A stretch of 64,000 bases of DNA, taken from positions 72,866 through 136,865 of the forward strand of contig BIFV01000007.1 of NCBI GenBank assembly GCA_003990955.1. The letters are read 5' to 3'. Source of the stretch: Sporomusaceae bacterium FL31 (GTDB lineage: Bacteria > Bacillota > Negativicutes > DSM-1736 > Dendrosporobacteraceae). The notes below the pieces were generated by a model that had not been told where the DNA came from, did not search any database, and worked only from the letters and a program-made list of their open reading frames with translations. The position numbers and the translations under genes are program-made. Below, in pieces: positions 24,951-33,569 of this stretch (its first letter is position 1; every line of letters starts with the position of its first letter).

Positions 24951-25937
24951 ATGAGTAAAGGGCGCATTTTTAGTGGAATGCAACCTTCGGGTAAATTTCA
25001 TTTGGGAAATTATTTAGGAGCACTGGAAAATTGGGTTAAGCTGCAAGATGATTATGAGTGCTTTTTTAGTATTGTCGATTTGCATGCCTTAACGTCAAAA
25101 TTTGAGGATACTAAAGAACTACCTGAAAATATTTTTAATATGGCATTGGATTGGTTAAGTGGAGGCCTTGATCCTGAAAAAAATGTGATCTTCTTACAAT
25201 CGCAGGTTAAGGAGCATGCTGAATTACATCTATTACTATCTATGATGACTCCGTTATCCTGGTTGGAACGTGTGCCTACATATAAAGATAAATTACAGCA
25301 GTTGGGTGTTCAAGGTAAAGATATTAATACTTATGGATTTTTGGGGTATCCCGTACTGATGACTGCTGATATTATTTTATATAAGGCCGATACGGTGCCG
25401 GTAGGTGAAGATCAGATACCGCATTTAGAATTAGCAAGAGAAATAGTTAGGCGTTTTAATAATTTGTACAAACCTGTTTTTCCAGAGCCACAAGCTCATT
25501 TAAGCAAAGCATCACTGCTACCAGGAATTGATGGCCGTAAAATGAGTAAGTCTTATGGGAATGAGATTCCTTATGCCGCAAACCCAGATGAACTGCGGGC
25601 AAGAGTGCGCTTAATGGTAACTGATCCGCAACGAATTAAAAAAACGGATGTCGGTAATCCGGACGTATGTACAGCTTATAAATTTCATAAGATTTTTAAC
25701 GGATCTCAACTTGATGAAATTAATCAGTCATGCCGGCAGGCCAGCATTGGTTGTGTAGACTGTAAGAAGCGTCTTGCAGAACAAATGGTGGTTAGTCTAG
25801 CGGATATACATGTTCGTCGCAGTGAATATGAAGCAAATCCTAATCGAGTAAAAGAAATTCTTGTTTATGGTAATGAACGAGCTCGTAAAGTGGCTGCCGC
25901 TACAATGGAAGAAGTGCGGCAGGCTATGAATTTGTAA
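24951..25937 (+). CDS. trpS: tryptophanyl-tRNA synthetase
   Basis: Class I aminoacyl-tRNA synthetase charging tRNA-Trp. The HIGH-type motif is PSGKFHLGNYLGAL and the KMSKS loop is DGRKMSKSYGN. 328 aa, the usual bacterial length. ATG 24951 follows GGAGGAGATAGT. It lies 14 nt after the protease gene and 1 nt before scpA. No T-box leader is visible in front of it. Confidence 0.97.
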   Translation: MSKGRIFSGMQPSGKFHLGNYLGALENWVKLQDDYECFFSIVDLHALTSKFEDTKELPENIFNMALDWLSGGLDPEKNVIFLQSQVKEHAELHLLLSMMTPLSWLERVPTYKDKLQQLGVQGKDINTYGFLGYPVLMTADIILYKADTVPVGEDQIPHLELAREIVRRFNNLYKPVFPEPQAHLSKASLLPGIDGRKMSKSYGNEIPYAANPDELRARVRLMVTDPQRIKKTDVGNPDVCTAYKFHKIFNGSQLDEINQSCRQASIGCVDCKKRLAEQMVVSLADIHVRRSEYEANPNRVKEILVYGNERARKVAAATMEEVRQAMNL

Positions 25938-25938
25938 G

Positions 25939-26652
25939 ATGTCTGGCTACAAGATCAAACTGGAAGTCTTTGAAGGGCCGATGGCCTTATTGATGCATTT
26001 GATCGAAAAAAATCAGCTGGATATCTACGATATACCTATTGCTGATATTACAGAGCAATATTTAAATTATTTGAAGGCGCTAAAAGAATTTAATGTTGAA
26101 ATTGCAAGCGAATTTTTAGTCATGGCAGCTACTTTAGTGCAGATAAAGTCAAGAATGTTGTTACCACGTACCATACCTGTTCAAGAAACAGAAGAATATG
26201 ATCTCGATCCCCGGCAGGAGCTAGTCGATAGACTTATCGAGTACCGTAAATTTAAGCAACTTAGTGATTTGTTGTCAAGTATGGCCGAACAGCGTGCTCA
26301 GTTTGTTACGAGGGCTCCCCAGCAGTTTGCCAATAAATTTTTGTTGCCGGAAGGTCTAAGTATTGACAAGCTGCTGTTAGCTTTTGCTGCGGTCTGGGAA
26401 AGCACGATTGATGATTATGCCCTGGTCGCCCGGGAAGAAATCAGCATTCAAGATAAAATACAGGATATTCTTCATTTACTGTACAAGCATAAAGGTCGCA
26501 TTGAATTTAGTGCTATCCTGACACGTTCTGGCACACGTTCCGAAGTTGTTGCTGCATTTTTGGCATTATTAGAACTTATTAAAATGAGCAGAGTATTTAT
26601 TCAGCAGGACAAAAGCTTTTCACCAATTTATATTATGTTAAGGGGAGAGTGA
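25939..26652 (+). CDS. scpA: segregation and condensation protein A
   Basis: Kleisin subunit that bridges the SMC heads in bacterial condensin. The N-terminal kleisin region is YKIKLEVFEGPMALLMHLIEKNQLDIYDIPI; the C-terminal winged helix is GRIEFSAILTRSGTRSEVVAAFLALLEL. 237 aa. The start follows the trpS stop by 1 nt and lacks a clear ribosome binding site, so translation is probably coupled to trpS. scpA-scpB adjacency is universal. Confidence 0.96.
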   Translation: MSGYKIKLEVFEGPMALLMHLIEKNQLDIYDIPIADITEQYLNYLKALKEFNVEIASEFLVMAATLVQIKSRMLLPRTIPVQETEEYDLDPRQELVDRLIEYRKFKQLSDLLSSMAEQRAQFVTRAPQQFANKFLLPEGLSIDKLLLAFAAVWESTIDDYALVAREEISIQDKIQDILHLLYKHKGRIEFSAILTRSGTRSEVVAAFLALLELIKMSRVFIQQDKSFSPIYIMLRGE

Positions 26653-26661
26653 TATGCTCTG

Positions 26662-27195
26662 ATGTTCTATTCACATCTCAAAGGGCATATTGAGGCATTA
26701 CTATTCGCATGCGGAGAACCTCTATCAGCATCGCGCCTGGCCGACATTTTAGAAATACCAATTGAGCAGCTCATATTACTAATTTCAGAAATAACAGAGG
26801 AAATGGCAGCAGACAATCGAGGGGTAACTATTCTTGAAGTAGCTGGTGGTTATCAAATGTGTACCAAGCCAGAGCTTATTGCTATTGTCGAGAAACTAGC
26901 GGCTGTTCAAGAAACGCGGTTGTCTTCGGCAGCAATGGAAACCCTGGCGATAGTCGCATTCAGGCAGCCCATTACTAAACAAGAGATTGAAAATATTCGT
27001 GGAGTGAAAGTAGACAAGGTTATGCTTACTTTACTGGATCGTGGACTTGTTAAGGAGGTTGGTCGTAAAGAGGCTTTAGGCCGCCCCATTCTGTATGGCA
27101 CGACCCATGATTTTCTCAAATGTTTTGGGTTGAATAGTCTCGATGAATTGCCCGCTTTATCAGAATTTGTGCTTTCCAAGCAGCTCGATGAATGA
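26662..27195 (+). CDS. scpB: segregation and condensation protein B
   Basis: Winged-helix protein that binds the ScpA kleisin and regulates SMC-ScpAB. Typical runs are HIEALLFACGEPLSASRLADIL, METLAIVAFRQPITKQEIENIRGV and GRKEALGRPILYGTT. 177 aa, full length. ATG 26662 follows AAGGGGAG. The stop codon lies within the terminator. Confidence 0.97.
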   Translation: MFYSHLKGHIEALLFACGEPLSASRLADILEIPIEQLILLISEITEEMAADNRGVTILEVAGGYQMCTKPELIAIVEKLAAVQETRLSSAAMETLAIVAFRQPITKQEIENIRGVKVDKVMLTLLDRGLVKEVGRKEALGRPILYGTTHDFLKCFGLNSLDELPALSEFVLSKQLDE

Positions 27196-27208
27196 GCTGC
27201 TTTTTTGT
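27179..27208 (+). terminator. intrinsic terminator after scpB
   Basis: Stem AGCAGCTC/GAGCTGCT with a 7-nt loop and a run of T; it overlaps the scpB stop codon. Confidence 0.85.
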
Positions 27209-27339
27209 ATAAAAATCTTGATTTCGCTAACAATAAAGTAGATCAAAGCACTATTGGCTTTAGTTAATTTGATAGCATGTCTATCTCTATCTAAACAAGC
27301 AATGATCAATAATAGTTAGTCAGTCGAAGGTGGATACGT

Positions 27340-28014
27340 ATGGTAGATTGGCTGATTGCTACGTTAACTGGATTTGGCGTGGCTTATGTGATTAGTAGGG
27401 TGAGTATTTATATCCATTTGCAATTTTTTCGTAATAGTGATGATGATTTTATAATAGTCGATGTTTATTTACCTCACGGCATTCACTTATACAACATGAA
27501 AGTGCCGATTATTGAAATCGTAAATCGGAATAATATTCCCTGGTTGGAGTCAAAAATCGTAACAGAGCATGGTGAGACAAAAACACACAGCCGCAGGGAA
27601 CAGCGATTTATAAAAGTATTTTTTGATATTTATGTCAAACATCCGAGAAAGATGCGCCGTCTCATGAAATTGGTACAATACTATCAAAAAATATATTGTA
27701 AATTTATGCATCGCGTAATCAAATCAATTTATTGTGAAAAATTTTACTGGAAAACTACCTTTGGGCTTGAGGATGCTGCAGCTACAGCCATTCTATCTGG
27801 TACATTATGGTCAGTTAAGGCCATGATCCTTACTTTTTTACAAAAAAGAACAAACTTTACCGCAAAGCCGGTAATTAGTGTTCAGCCCGTATTCAACCAA
27901 AACAGAATTGAAGTAGACTTTCAGTGTATATTCAGTATAAAACTTGGCAATCTTATAAATGCATCAAAGATCATTTTTCTTTCAAAAGATAAGGAGGTGC
28001 AGCGTAATGTCTGA
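27340..28014 (+). CDS. DUF2953 domain-containing protein (YtfI-like)
   Basis: 224 aa with one N-terminal membrane helix and a conserved C-terminal part. EKFYWKTTFGLEDAAATAILSGTLWSVKAM is the DUF2953 signature. In Bacillus the family member YtfI lies next to ytfJ, exactly as here, and the two genes overlap by 8 nt. Sporulation expression is probable from that pairing; biochemical role unknown. ATG 27340 follows AAGGTGG. Confidence 0.85.
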   Translation: MVDWLIATLTGFGVAYVISRVSIYIHLQFFRNSDDDFIIVDVYLPHGIHLYNMKVPIIEIVNRNNIPWLESKIVTEHGETKTHSRREQRFIKVFFDIYVKHPRKMRRLMKLVQYYQKIYCKFMHRVIKSIYCEKFYWKTTFGLEDAAATAILSGTLWSVKAMILTFLQKRTNFTAKPVISVQPVFNQNRIEVDFQCIFSIKLGNLINASKIIFLSKDKEVQRNV

Positions 28015-28447
28015 ACATCCCATTCAGGGTCTAATGAAAACTGCAATGGCAAGTATAAAGGATATGGTTGACGTAAACACAATTGTTGGAGATGCAGTTG
28101 AAACGCCAGATGGCACTGTAATTATACCAATTTCCAGGGTGACTTTTGGATTTGCGGCTGGCGGTGGTGACTATGAGCCGGAAGAAACTGCAGCCGAGCA
28201 GGTTTCACACTCGTTTGGCGGAGGCAGTGGTGCGGGCGTTAGCGTTAAACCAGTTGGTTTTCTCGTTTGTTCTCCGACGAATGGAGTACGCTTTATGCCT
28301 GTCGAAGGTAACGCAGTCTATGATCGTCTTATCGATCTGGTTCCACAAACACTGGCAAAAATTCAAGATATGATGAAACAAAAAAGCAATGCTGACGAGA
28401 TGGATGAGCTTGCAGATACCGCAGAAACTAGTCAGCTGCATTCTTAA
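28007..28447 (+). CDS. ytfJ: GerW family sporulation protein (YtfJ)
   Basis: 146 aa. Features are the N-terminal HPIQGLMKTAMASIKDMVDVNTIVGDAVE and then VSRVTFGFAAGGGDYE, a Gly-rich SFGGGSGAGVSVKPVGFL and NGVRFMPVEG. B. subtilis YtfJ is forespore-expressed, and Streptomyces GerW relatives affect spore germination. ATG 28007 follows AAGGAGGTG inside the end of DUF2953. The start is firmly set by this ribosome binding site. Role in germination is inferred from the family. Confidence 0.92.
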   Translation: MSEHPIQGLMKTAMASIKDMVDVNTIVGDAVETPDGTVIIPISRVTFGFAAGGGDYEPEETAAEQVSHSFGGGSGAGVSVKPVGFLVCSPTNGVRFMPVEGNAVYDRLIDLVPQTLAKIQDMMKQKSNADEMDELADTAETSQLHS

Positions 28448-28483
28448 TTACAAGCTTATTTCCAATTAGCTAGATTGCTTAAG

Positions 28484-28522
28484 AACCTTAACAAGACTGA
28501 AATCTTTGTTAAGGTTTTTTGT
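28484..28522 (+). terminator. intrinsic terminator after ytfJ
   Basis: AACCTTAACA/TGTTAAGGTT stem followed by TTTT and GTATTTT. Confidence 0.85.
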
Positions 28523-28533
28523 ATTTTCATAGT

Positions 28534-28562
28534 AGCAATAATAGGCTGTTCTTCATAGGATA
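28534..28562 (+). promoter_or_regulatory. candidate sigma-K promoter for the 37-codon gene
   Basis: CATAGGATA (28554-28562) fits the sigma-K -10 CATAnnnTA exactly, and AGCA 16 nt upstream matches three of four -35 positions (mACm). It lies 40 nt before the 37-codon gene. Confidence 0.4.
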
Positions 28563-28601
28563 ACGTGCATCACAACAATTAAACCTCAGGGAGGAATAAA
28601 T

Positions 28602-28715
28602 ATGGGCTTTGGCGGTTTTGGCGGCGGCCATGGACGTGGCAGCTGGTGGATTATCATCATCATTATTATTTTGTTAGTGTGCTTCTGCAGCGGAGACGAT
28701 TTTTCAGATTGTTAG
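28602..28715 (+). CDS. 37-residue Gly-rich membrane miniprotein (YjcZ-like sporulation type)
   Basis: ATG 28602 with AGGGAGG 7 nt upstream; stop at 28713. The product starts MGFGGFGGGHGRGSWWIIII and continues as a single hydrophobic helix ending in a Cys/Asp-rich tail. This layout, a Gly-rich head followed by one short helix, is that of YjcZ/YrhC-type small spore proteins. It has its own candidate sigma-K promoter and terminator. Homology is judged by layout only. Confidence 0.6.
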   Translation: MGFGGFGGGHGRGSWWIIIIIIILLVCFCSGDDFSDC

Positions 28716-28758
28716 ATGAGCTTTCTAATTCAGGCAACTAAATGATATTCTATACTTA

Positions 28759-28813
28759 TTAATAAAAGAAGAAACTAACCGGTTGTACACTGGTTAGTTT
28801 CTTCTTTTATTAA
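28759..28813. terminator. bidirectional terminator
   Basis: A 22-bp perfect inverted repeat (28759-28780 with 28792-28813) containing GAAGAAACTAACC and its complement. A/T runs flank both sides and it sits between convergent genes. Confidence 0.85.
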
Positions 28814-28928
28814 TTAAACTCATTGTCATTCTATTTCATGTAGGAAAATAAAACAGGATGACGAATTTAACGTACGGACAATTTTTTGTACATTTTAATA
28901 AAGATTTTAACATATAAATTGTACTGTA

Positions 28929-29117
28929 CTAGCTAAGTCTATTCAATTGCTCCTTAATCTGAGTGGCATGAAGTGCTTCAGCCTCTGCAAAATGGCTATA
29001 CATTTTAGAAACATCAGGGTTGTTAATTTGTTTAGCAAAGGTCTGATAGTCGCGCACTAATTCTTGCTTTTGAGTTAAAGTTGTACGTAGTGAAGTCTTG
29101 ATATCTACTGTTTCCAT
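28929..29117 (-). CDS. small helical protein, spore-coat/ferritin-like tail type
   Basis: 62 aa from ATG 29117 with AAGGAGGTG upstream on the minus strand. The amphipathic helix pattern is KQELVRDYQTFAKQINN then MYSHFAEAEALHATQIKEQL. The EAEALHA-x-Q segment resembles the second helix of rubrerythrin or CotF-type four-helix proteins, but the chain is too short to complete a metal site. Such short proteins occur in many clostridial genomes. Function unknown. Confidence 0.7.
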   Translation of the reverse strand: METVDIKTSLRTTLTQKQELVRDYQTFAKQINNPDVSKMYSHFAEAEALHATQIKEQLNRLS

Positions 29118-29256
29118 ACTAATCACCTCCTTAAATTAGTTTTATTATTTCCTCTTAAAGGTGTAATGATGTATGGACACTTTGACGGTTGGGAAAAACA
29201 TATATATAATAGTTATGTCATTTTAAAATGATTACGGGGAAAGGACAAAATTTACT

Positions 29257-30396
29257 ATGATACGAAAGTGCATTACTTTGATTTTTTTAGGATGTTCTTT
29301 ATTGGGTTCTAGCAGTAGTTATGCTGCTCCTATAGAATTAACAGCCAAGTCTGCTATTGTTATGGATGCCCGGACTGGAAAAGTTTTATACGCAAGAGAT
29401 GCGGAATCAAAAAGGTATCCGGCAAGCACTACAAAAATGATGACTCTAATTGTGGCGTTGGAGCATGGCAATTTAGATGAAATGGTTACTACAAGCCAAA
29501 ATGCCTCCAGTACAGAGGGATCATCGTTGTGGCTAGCACCTGGTGAACAATTAAAATTAATGGATATGCTTTATGGAATCATGCTAATATCCGGAAATGA
29601 TGCTACGGTGGCAGTAGCTGAGCATATATCTGGGTCAGTAGAAAAATTTGCCAAGCTGATGACTGAGAAAGCACATACGATTGGAGCCGCTAATACCAAT
29701 TTTACGAATTCAAGCGGCTTGCCGGATCCTAATCATATTACAACAGCGCATGATTTGGCCAAGATAGCAGCATATGGTTATAAAAATCCGATATTTTCGC
29801 AAATTGTCAGTACACAAAAAAAGATAATTCCTTGGCCAGGAAAAGACCATGATCGTGAGTTGTATAACGAAAATAAAATGTTATGGTTATTTGACGGTGG
29901 AAATGGTGTGAAAACAGGCTATACAGATGCTGCTGGTCGATGTTTGGTCTCTGCTGCGAAACGAAACGATATTCAGTTAGTGGCTGTTGTATTAGATAGT
30001 GATCACATGTGGGATGACTCAATAGCACTATTAGACTATGGCTTTCAGCAGCTTCAGCCAATGACTTTATTTAATAAAGGCGACATTCTGAAAACAGTAA
30101 AAGTTACTGACGGAAAAAGTGATGCCGTCAAATTAATTACAAGTGATAATATGATTGTTCCAATTTCTTCAGATGATAAAGAGCAGTTTCGCACAATCAT
30201 CGATGCTCCTGCTAAAATTGAAGCCCCTGTAGTTGCAGGGCAAAAGCTGGGGGTTGCGCGTATTCTTTATAAAGATACTGAGATTGGAATAGTGGATCTG
30301 ATTGCAACAGAGACGGTTGAACGGAAAACTTTTTTCGGTATGTTGTGGGGATCGGTCTGGAACTTTTTCACTTTTGTTGTAAAGAATTTCGCGTGA
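29257..30396 (+). CDS. dacB: D-alanyl-D-alanine carboxypeptidase DacB (spore cortex)
   Basis: Penicillin-binding protein that trims spore-cortex side chains. Signal peptide to about SSYAA. Active-site motifs are S57-T-T-K60, SGN in MLISGNDATVAV and KTG in GVKTGYTDAAG. 379 aa with a C-terminal beta domain and an amphipathic tail. ATG 29257 follows GGGGAAAGGAC. Synteny with spmA-spmB identifies it as DacB rather than DacA. A weak sigma-E-like site (ACATATA, 14 nt, CATTTTAA at 29198-29226) precedes it. dacF at 13 kb is a paralogue. Confidence 0.92.
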   Translation: MIRKCITLIFLGCSLLGSSSSYAAPIELTAKSAIVMDARTGKVLYARDAESKRYPASTTKMMTLIVALEHGNLDEMVTTSQNASSTEGSSLWLAPGEQLKLMDMLYGIMLISGNDATVAVAEHISGSVEKFAKLMTEKAHTIGAANTNFTNSSGLPDPNHITTAHDLAKIAAYGYKNPIFSQIVSTQKKIIPWPGKDHDRELYNENKMLWLFDGGNGVKTGYTDAAGRCLVSAAKRNDIQLVAVVLDSDHMWDDSIALLDYGFQQLQPMTLFNKGDILKTVKVTDGKSDAVKLITSDNMIVPISSDDKEQFRTIIDAPAKIEAPVVAGQKLGVARILYKDTEIGIVDLIATETVERKTFFGMLWGSVWNFFTFVVKNFA

Positions 30397-30416
30397 TGAC
30401 TTCTTATGCTCTTTTT

Positions 30417-30450
30417 ACAAATAAGCTCGTATTTGTACGAGCTTATTTGT
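30417..30450. terminator. hairpin after dacB
   Basis: 15-bp perfect stem ACAAATAAGCTCGTA/TACGAGCTTATTTGT with loop TTTG. There is no clear T tract, so it may act as a transcript stabiliser or partial terminator before spmA. Confidence 0.5.
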
Positions 30451-30586
30451 GCTTCACCGATACCATCAAAGTTAATGCGAATTATGATCAAAATACAAGT
30501 ATGTTCAGGTAAGGCTCTAGACATTCTCAGGGCTGAAGTTCTACCATAATAGAATTTATCATACTTTCATACAGGGGGATGGTAAT

Positions 30587-31180
30587 ATGATAAATTTTAT
30601 CTGGATGCTGTTTATGGTAATTGGGATTGTATATGCCGGCTGGCAAGGTCGTATAGAAGTAGTAACCCAGAGTGCAATTTCAGCCGCCGAAGGTGCAGTG
30701 ATTTTATCATTTAAGCTTATTGGGGTCATGTGTCTCTGGCTAGGCATCATGAAAATTGCTGAATTAGCAGGGATGATAAAACTATTTGCAATATTACTAA
30801 GTCCGCTCACTCGATTTTTATTTCCCAGTGTGCCCAAAAAGCATCCGGCTATGGGGGCTATTGTCATGACTATAAGTGCCAATATGCTTGGCTTAGGAAA
30901 CGCAGCCACCCCGTTAGGTATTAAAGCAATGCAAGAGCTGCAAAAATTAAATTTGAAAAAGGACACAGCTTCTGATGCGATGTGTACATTATTAGCTTTG
31001 TGCACCACTGGTTTCACCCTTGTTCCTGCGACTATTATTGCATTGCGTTCAGCTGCAGGATCCGTTAATCCGGCTGAAATTGTTGGTGCGACAATTATGG
31101 TTAGCCTAACTGCTACATTTACTGCAATTTTGGCTGATCGATTTTGTCGTGCCTTATATTCAGTGCGAACAAGGAGGTAG
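30587..31180 (+). CDS. spmA: spore maturation protein A
   Basis: Nucleoside-recognition-domain membrane protein needed with SpmB for spore-core dehydration. 197 aa with about five helices. GAVILSFKLIGVMCLWLGIMKIAE and ANMLGLGNAATPLGIKAMQELQ are family-typical. ATG 30587 follows GGGGGATGG. It is followed 5 nt later by spmB. Confidence 0.95.
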   Translation: MINFIWMLFMVIGIVYAGWQGRIEVVTQSAISAAEGAVILSFKLIGVMCLWLGIMKIAELAGMIKLFAILLSPLTRFLFPSVPKKHPAMGAIVMTISANMLGLGNAATPLGIKAMQELQKLNLKKDTASDAMCTLLALCTTGFTLVPATIIALRSAAGSVNPAEIVGATIMVSLTATFTAILADRFCRALYSVRTRR

Positions 31181-31185
31181 AAGTC

Positions 31186-31722
31186 ATGTTCGCTGAATTT
31201 TGTCGTGAATTATCGGTATGGGCCATTCCGGCAATTTTACTATTAATTCCTTTAATTGGCTATTTTCGTAAAGTTAATGTTTACGAAGCTTTTGTTGATG
31301 GAGCGGCAGAGGGATTTAAAACAGCGATTAGAATTATGCCTTTTCTAGTTGCAATGATGGTAGCAATCAATGTTTTTAGAGCATCAGGTGCTATGGATGC
31401 GCTTATTATGTTAATAGCCCCAAGTCTAAATGTTTTAGGTGTTCCATCAGATTTGGTGCCGCTTGCTATTATGCGTCCGCTGTCAGGTACAGGGTCGTTA
31501 GGTCTTGCAACCGAGATTCTTAATACTTTTGGTCCTGACTCATTATGTGGTCGGATTGCTTCGACAGTAATGGGGAGCACGGATACAACATTTTACATTC
31601 TGACAGTTTACTTCGGTGCAGTTGGTATACGAAAGCCGCGTTATTCTGTTTTTGTTGGACTGATTGGTGACTTGACAGGATTTTTTATGTCAATTTATAT
31701 TTGCTCCAAATTATTTGGGTGA
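31186..31722 (+). CDS. spmB: spore maturation protein B
   Basis: Paired partner of SpmA, 178 aa with several membrane helices. Typical runs are YEAFVDGAAEGFKTAIRIMPFLVAMMVAINVFRASGAMD and MRPLSGTGSLGLATEIL. AAGGAGG 9 nt before ATG 31186 sets the start; a longer frame from 31144 overlaps spmA without support. A terminator follows. Confidence 0.95.
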   Translation: MFAEFCRELSVWAIPAILLLIPLIGYFRKVNVYEAFVDGAAEGFKTAIRIMPFLVAMMVAINVFRASGAMDALIMLIAPSLNVLGVPSDLVPLAIMRPLSGTGSLGLATEILNTFGPDSLCGRIASTVMGSTDTTFYILTVYFGAVGIRKPRYSVFVGLIGDLTGFFMSIYICSKLFG

Positions 31723-31740
31723 GAAATCGTATTCGATATC

Positions 31741-31772
31741 GAGACTTGGTTTAATCCAAGTCTCATTTTATT
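31741..31772 (+). terminator. intrinsic terminator after spmB
   Basis: Stem GAGACTTGG/CCAAGTCTC, 6-nt loop, followed by ATTTTATTTA. Confidence 0.8.
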
Positions 31773-31844
31773 TATATTTGAGTGACACTTCGACAAGGTG
31801 GGAATAGACTGTAATGTGACAATGAGGAGAATGGAGGGACGTCC

Positions 31845-32912
31845 ATGATTAAAGTTGTAGTCGTCGGCGGGGGTTGGGCTGGATGTGCTGCGGCATTGTC
31901 TGCTGCTAAAGCAGGTGCACAGGTAATGCTGCTTGAGCGCACTGACTTGTTGTTAGGCACAGGGCTTGTCGGAGGTATTTTCCGTAATAACGGTCGGTAT
32001 ACGGCTGCCGAAGAGGCAATAGCTATGGGAGGCGGCGATTTATTTGTAGCGATGGATGCTAATAGCCGGCATCGAGCAGTTAGTTTTCCTGGTCATAGTC
32101 ACGCTTCCTTTTATGATGTGACCACAATGGAACCTTTGGTTAAAAAGATACTGCAAAACTATGGTGTTGAAATCAAAACCAAAACAAGGGTTGTCGATGT
32201 AATCAAATATGGGAAGAAATTACAAGGCATTATGATTGATGGTGGTGAAGTGATTAAAGCCGATGCCTTTGTAGATACTACCGGTACTGCGGGGCCGATG
32301 GGGAATTGCCTTACATATGGTAATGGTTGTGCGATGTGCGTGATTCGTTGTCCATCATTTGGTCCTCGGGTTAGTGTTACTGCTAAAGCTGAAGTAAAAG
32401 AGTTAATGGGGCTTAAAGATGATGGATCTATCGGGGCAATGAGTGGGTCGTGCAAATTAAATAAAGATTCTCTTAGCAATGAGATTAAAGATAAACTTGA
32501 AAGTGAAGGCGTTGTTGTATTATCTCTGCCAGAAAATATCAGAAAGAGCGGATCGCTTGGTAAAAAGGCCTGCACGCAATATGCCATAGCCGATTATGCG
32601 CAGAATTTGGTTTTATTAGATACAGGTCATGCAAAAATGATGACATCGTATTTTCCACTGGAGGATTTACGTACAGTTCCTGGCTTAGAAAGAGCACGTT
32701 ACGAAGATCCATATGCCGGGGGAATTGGCAATTCCATGCGGTATATAGGGATTGCGCCATGTAATGATTTACTTAAAGTCGATAGCATCGACAATTTATT
32801 TTGTGCTGGAGAAAAAGCGGCAATTATGGTTGGGCACACCGAAGCTGTCGTAACAGGTTTATTGGCAGGGCATAATGCTGTGGCATTATCTCCATATTGC
32901 TATGCAGTGTAA
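31845..32912 (+). CDS. FAD-dependent oxidoreductase (GidA/TrmFO-like fold)
   Basis: 355 aa. The N-terminal dinucleotide-binding motif is VVVGGGWAGCAAALSAAKAGAQVMLLER. The C-terminal FAD contact is NLFCAGEKAAIMVGHTEAVVTGLLAG, as in the GidA superfamily. A mid-chain cysteine cluster, CLTYGNGCAMCVIRCPSFGPR, may hold redox or substrate functions. ATG 31845 follows GGAGGG. It has its own unit between spmB and the accessory region. The substrate cannot be told; it is not a canonical TrmFO or MnmG. Confidence 0.8.
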   Translation: MIKVVVVGGGWAGCAAALSAAKAGAQVMLLERTDLLLGTGLVGGIFRNNGRYTAAEEAIAMGGGDLFVAMDANSRHRAVSFPGHSHASFYDVTTMEPLVKKILQNYGVEIKTKTRVVDVIKYGKKLQGIMIDGGEVIKADAFVDTTGTAGPMGNCLTYGNGCAMCVIRCPSFGPRVSVTAKAEVKELMGLKDDGSIGAMSGSCKLNKDSLSNEIKDKLESEGVVVLSLPENIRKSGSLGKKACTQYAIADYAQNLVLLDTGHAKMMTSYFPLEDLRTVPGLERARYEDPYAGGIGNSMRYIGIAPCNDLLKVDSIDNLFCAGEKAAIMVGHTEAVVTGLLAGHNAVALSPYCYAV

Positions 32913-33011
32913 ATATCGCATCAAATTTAGTGTAAATGAATATAGTTTTTATATAATTTCCTAATTTAGAGATAATAATAACGATCTCGAATCATATCAG
33001 GAGGAATCAGT

Positions 33012-33299
33012 ATGATAATCGAAAAGCCGATAGATTTTATTAAAGATGAACGTTTTAGAGATATGATTACTAGCCTCCGGAGAGCTCAAAAAGATTTTGA
33101 TCAAGCATCTAATGATGCAGAATTCAGGCGGACTAGTCAAAAACTTGCTGAGTCGAAAGCGCTGATTGATAGTTACATTGTGCAGGCAAAGCGAAATAAG
33201 AATTTGATTCGGGAAGTGAACTTAAAACAGCGTAAGTTTTTAAGATTCTCCAAACATCATGTATCAAAAGTCTCTGAACATAGAAAATCATTAAAATAA
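33012..33299 (+). CDS. hypothetical basic coiled protein
   Basis: 95 aa from ATG 33012 (CAGGAGGA upstream). Predicted to be almost entirely helical and rich in Lys/Arg, with FRDMITSLRRAQKDFDQASND and a strongly basic tail. No membrane segment or known motif. It marks the start of the accessory region. I do not recognise it; a nucleic-acid-binding role would fit the charge but is a guess. Confidence 0.6.
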   Translation: MIIEKPIDFIKDERFRDMITSLRRAQKDFDQASNDAEFRRTSQKLAESKALIDSYIVQAKRNKNLIREVNLKQRKFLRFSKHHVSKVSEHRKSLK

Positions 33300-33425
33300 A
33301 CATAAAAGAGTAAGGTTGCTGAGAAGCGCTGTTAAATGAAACCTGATTTTCTAATAAAAAACAAAGAAAAGTAAAATAAAATATACTCAAGATATTACCT
33401 AGGAATTAGGAAGGGGAATATTAAG

Positions 33426-33527
33426 ATGTATAGTTTATTTGGAGGCATTCTATTTGGCACATTAACTGCGCTCGTGGTTTTGGGGTATATATTTTTATAT
33501 TATTATGAAAAGAAGCAGATATACTGA
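33426..33527 (+). CDS. 33-codon single-helix membrane peptide
   Basis: ATG 33426 after GGAAGGGG; stop at 33525. The product starts MYSLFGGILFGTLTALVVLG and is one hydrophobic helix with a Tyr-rich and basic end. It has its own terminator. Of the small-protein size that automated calls miss; no family recognised. Confidence 0.45.
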   Translation: MYSLFGGILFGTLTALVVLGYIFLYYYEKKQIY

Positions 33528-33533
33528 CTATAT

Positions 33534-33558
33534 GAGCCGTAAGGCTCTTTTTATTTAG
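33534..33558 (+). terminator. intrinsic terminator after the 33-codon gene
   Basis: GAGCC/GGCTC stem with GTAA loop, followed by TTTTTATTT. It also lies before the converging recombinase. Confidence 0.75.
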
Positions 33559-33569
33559 GCTTGAAATAG

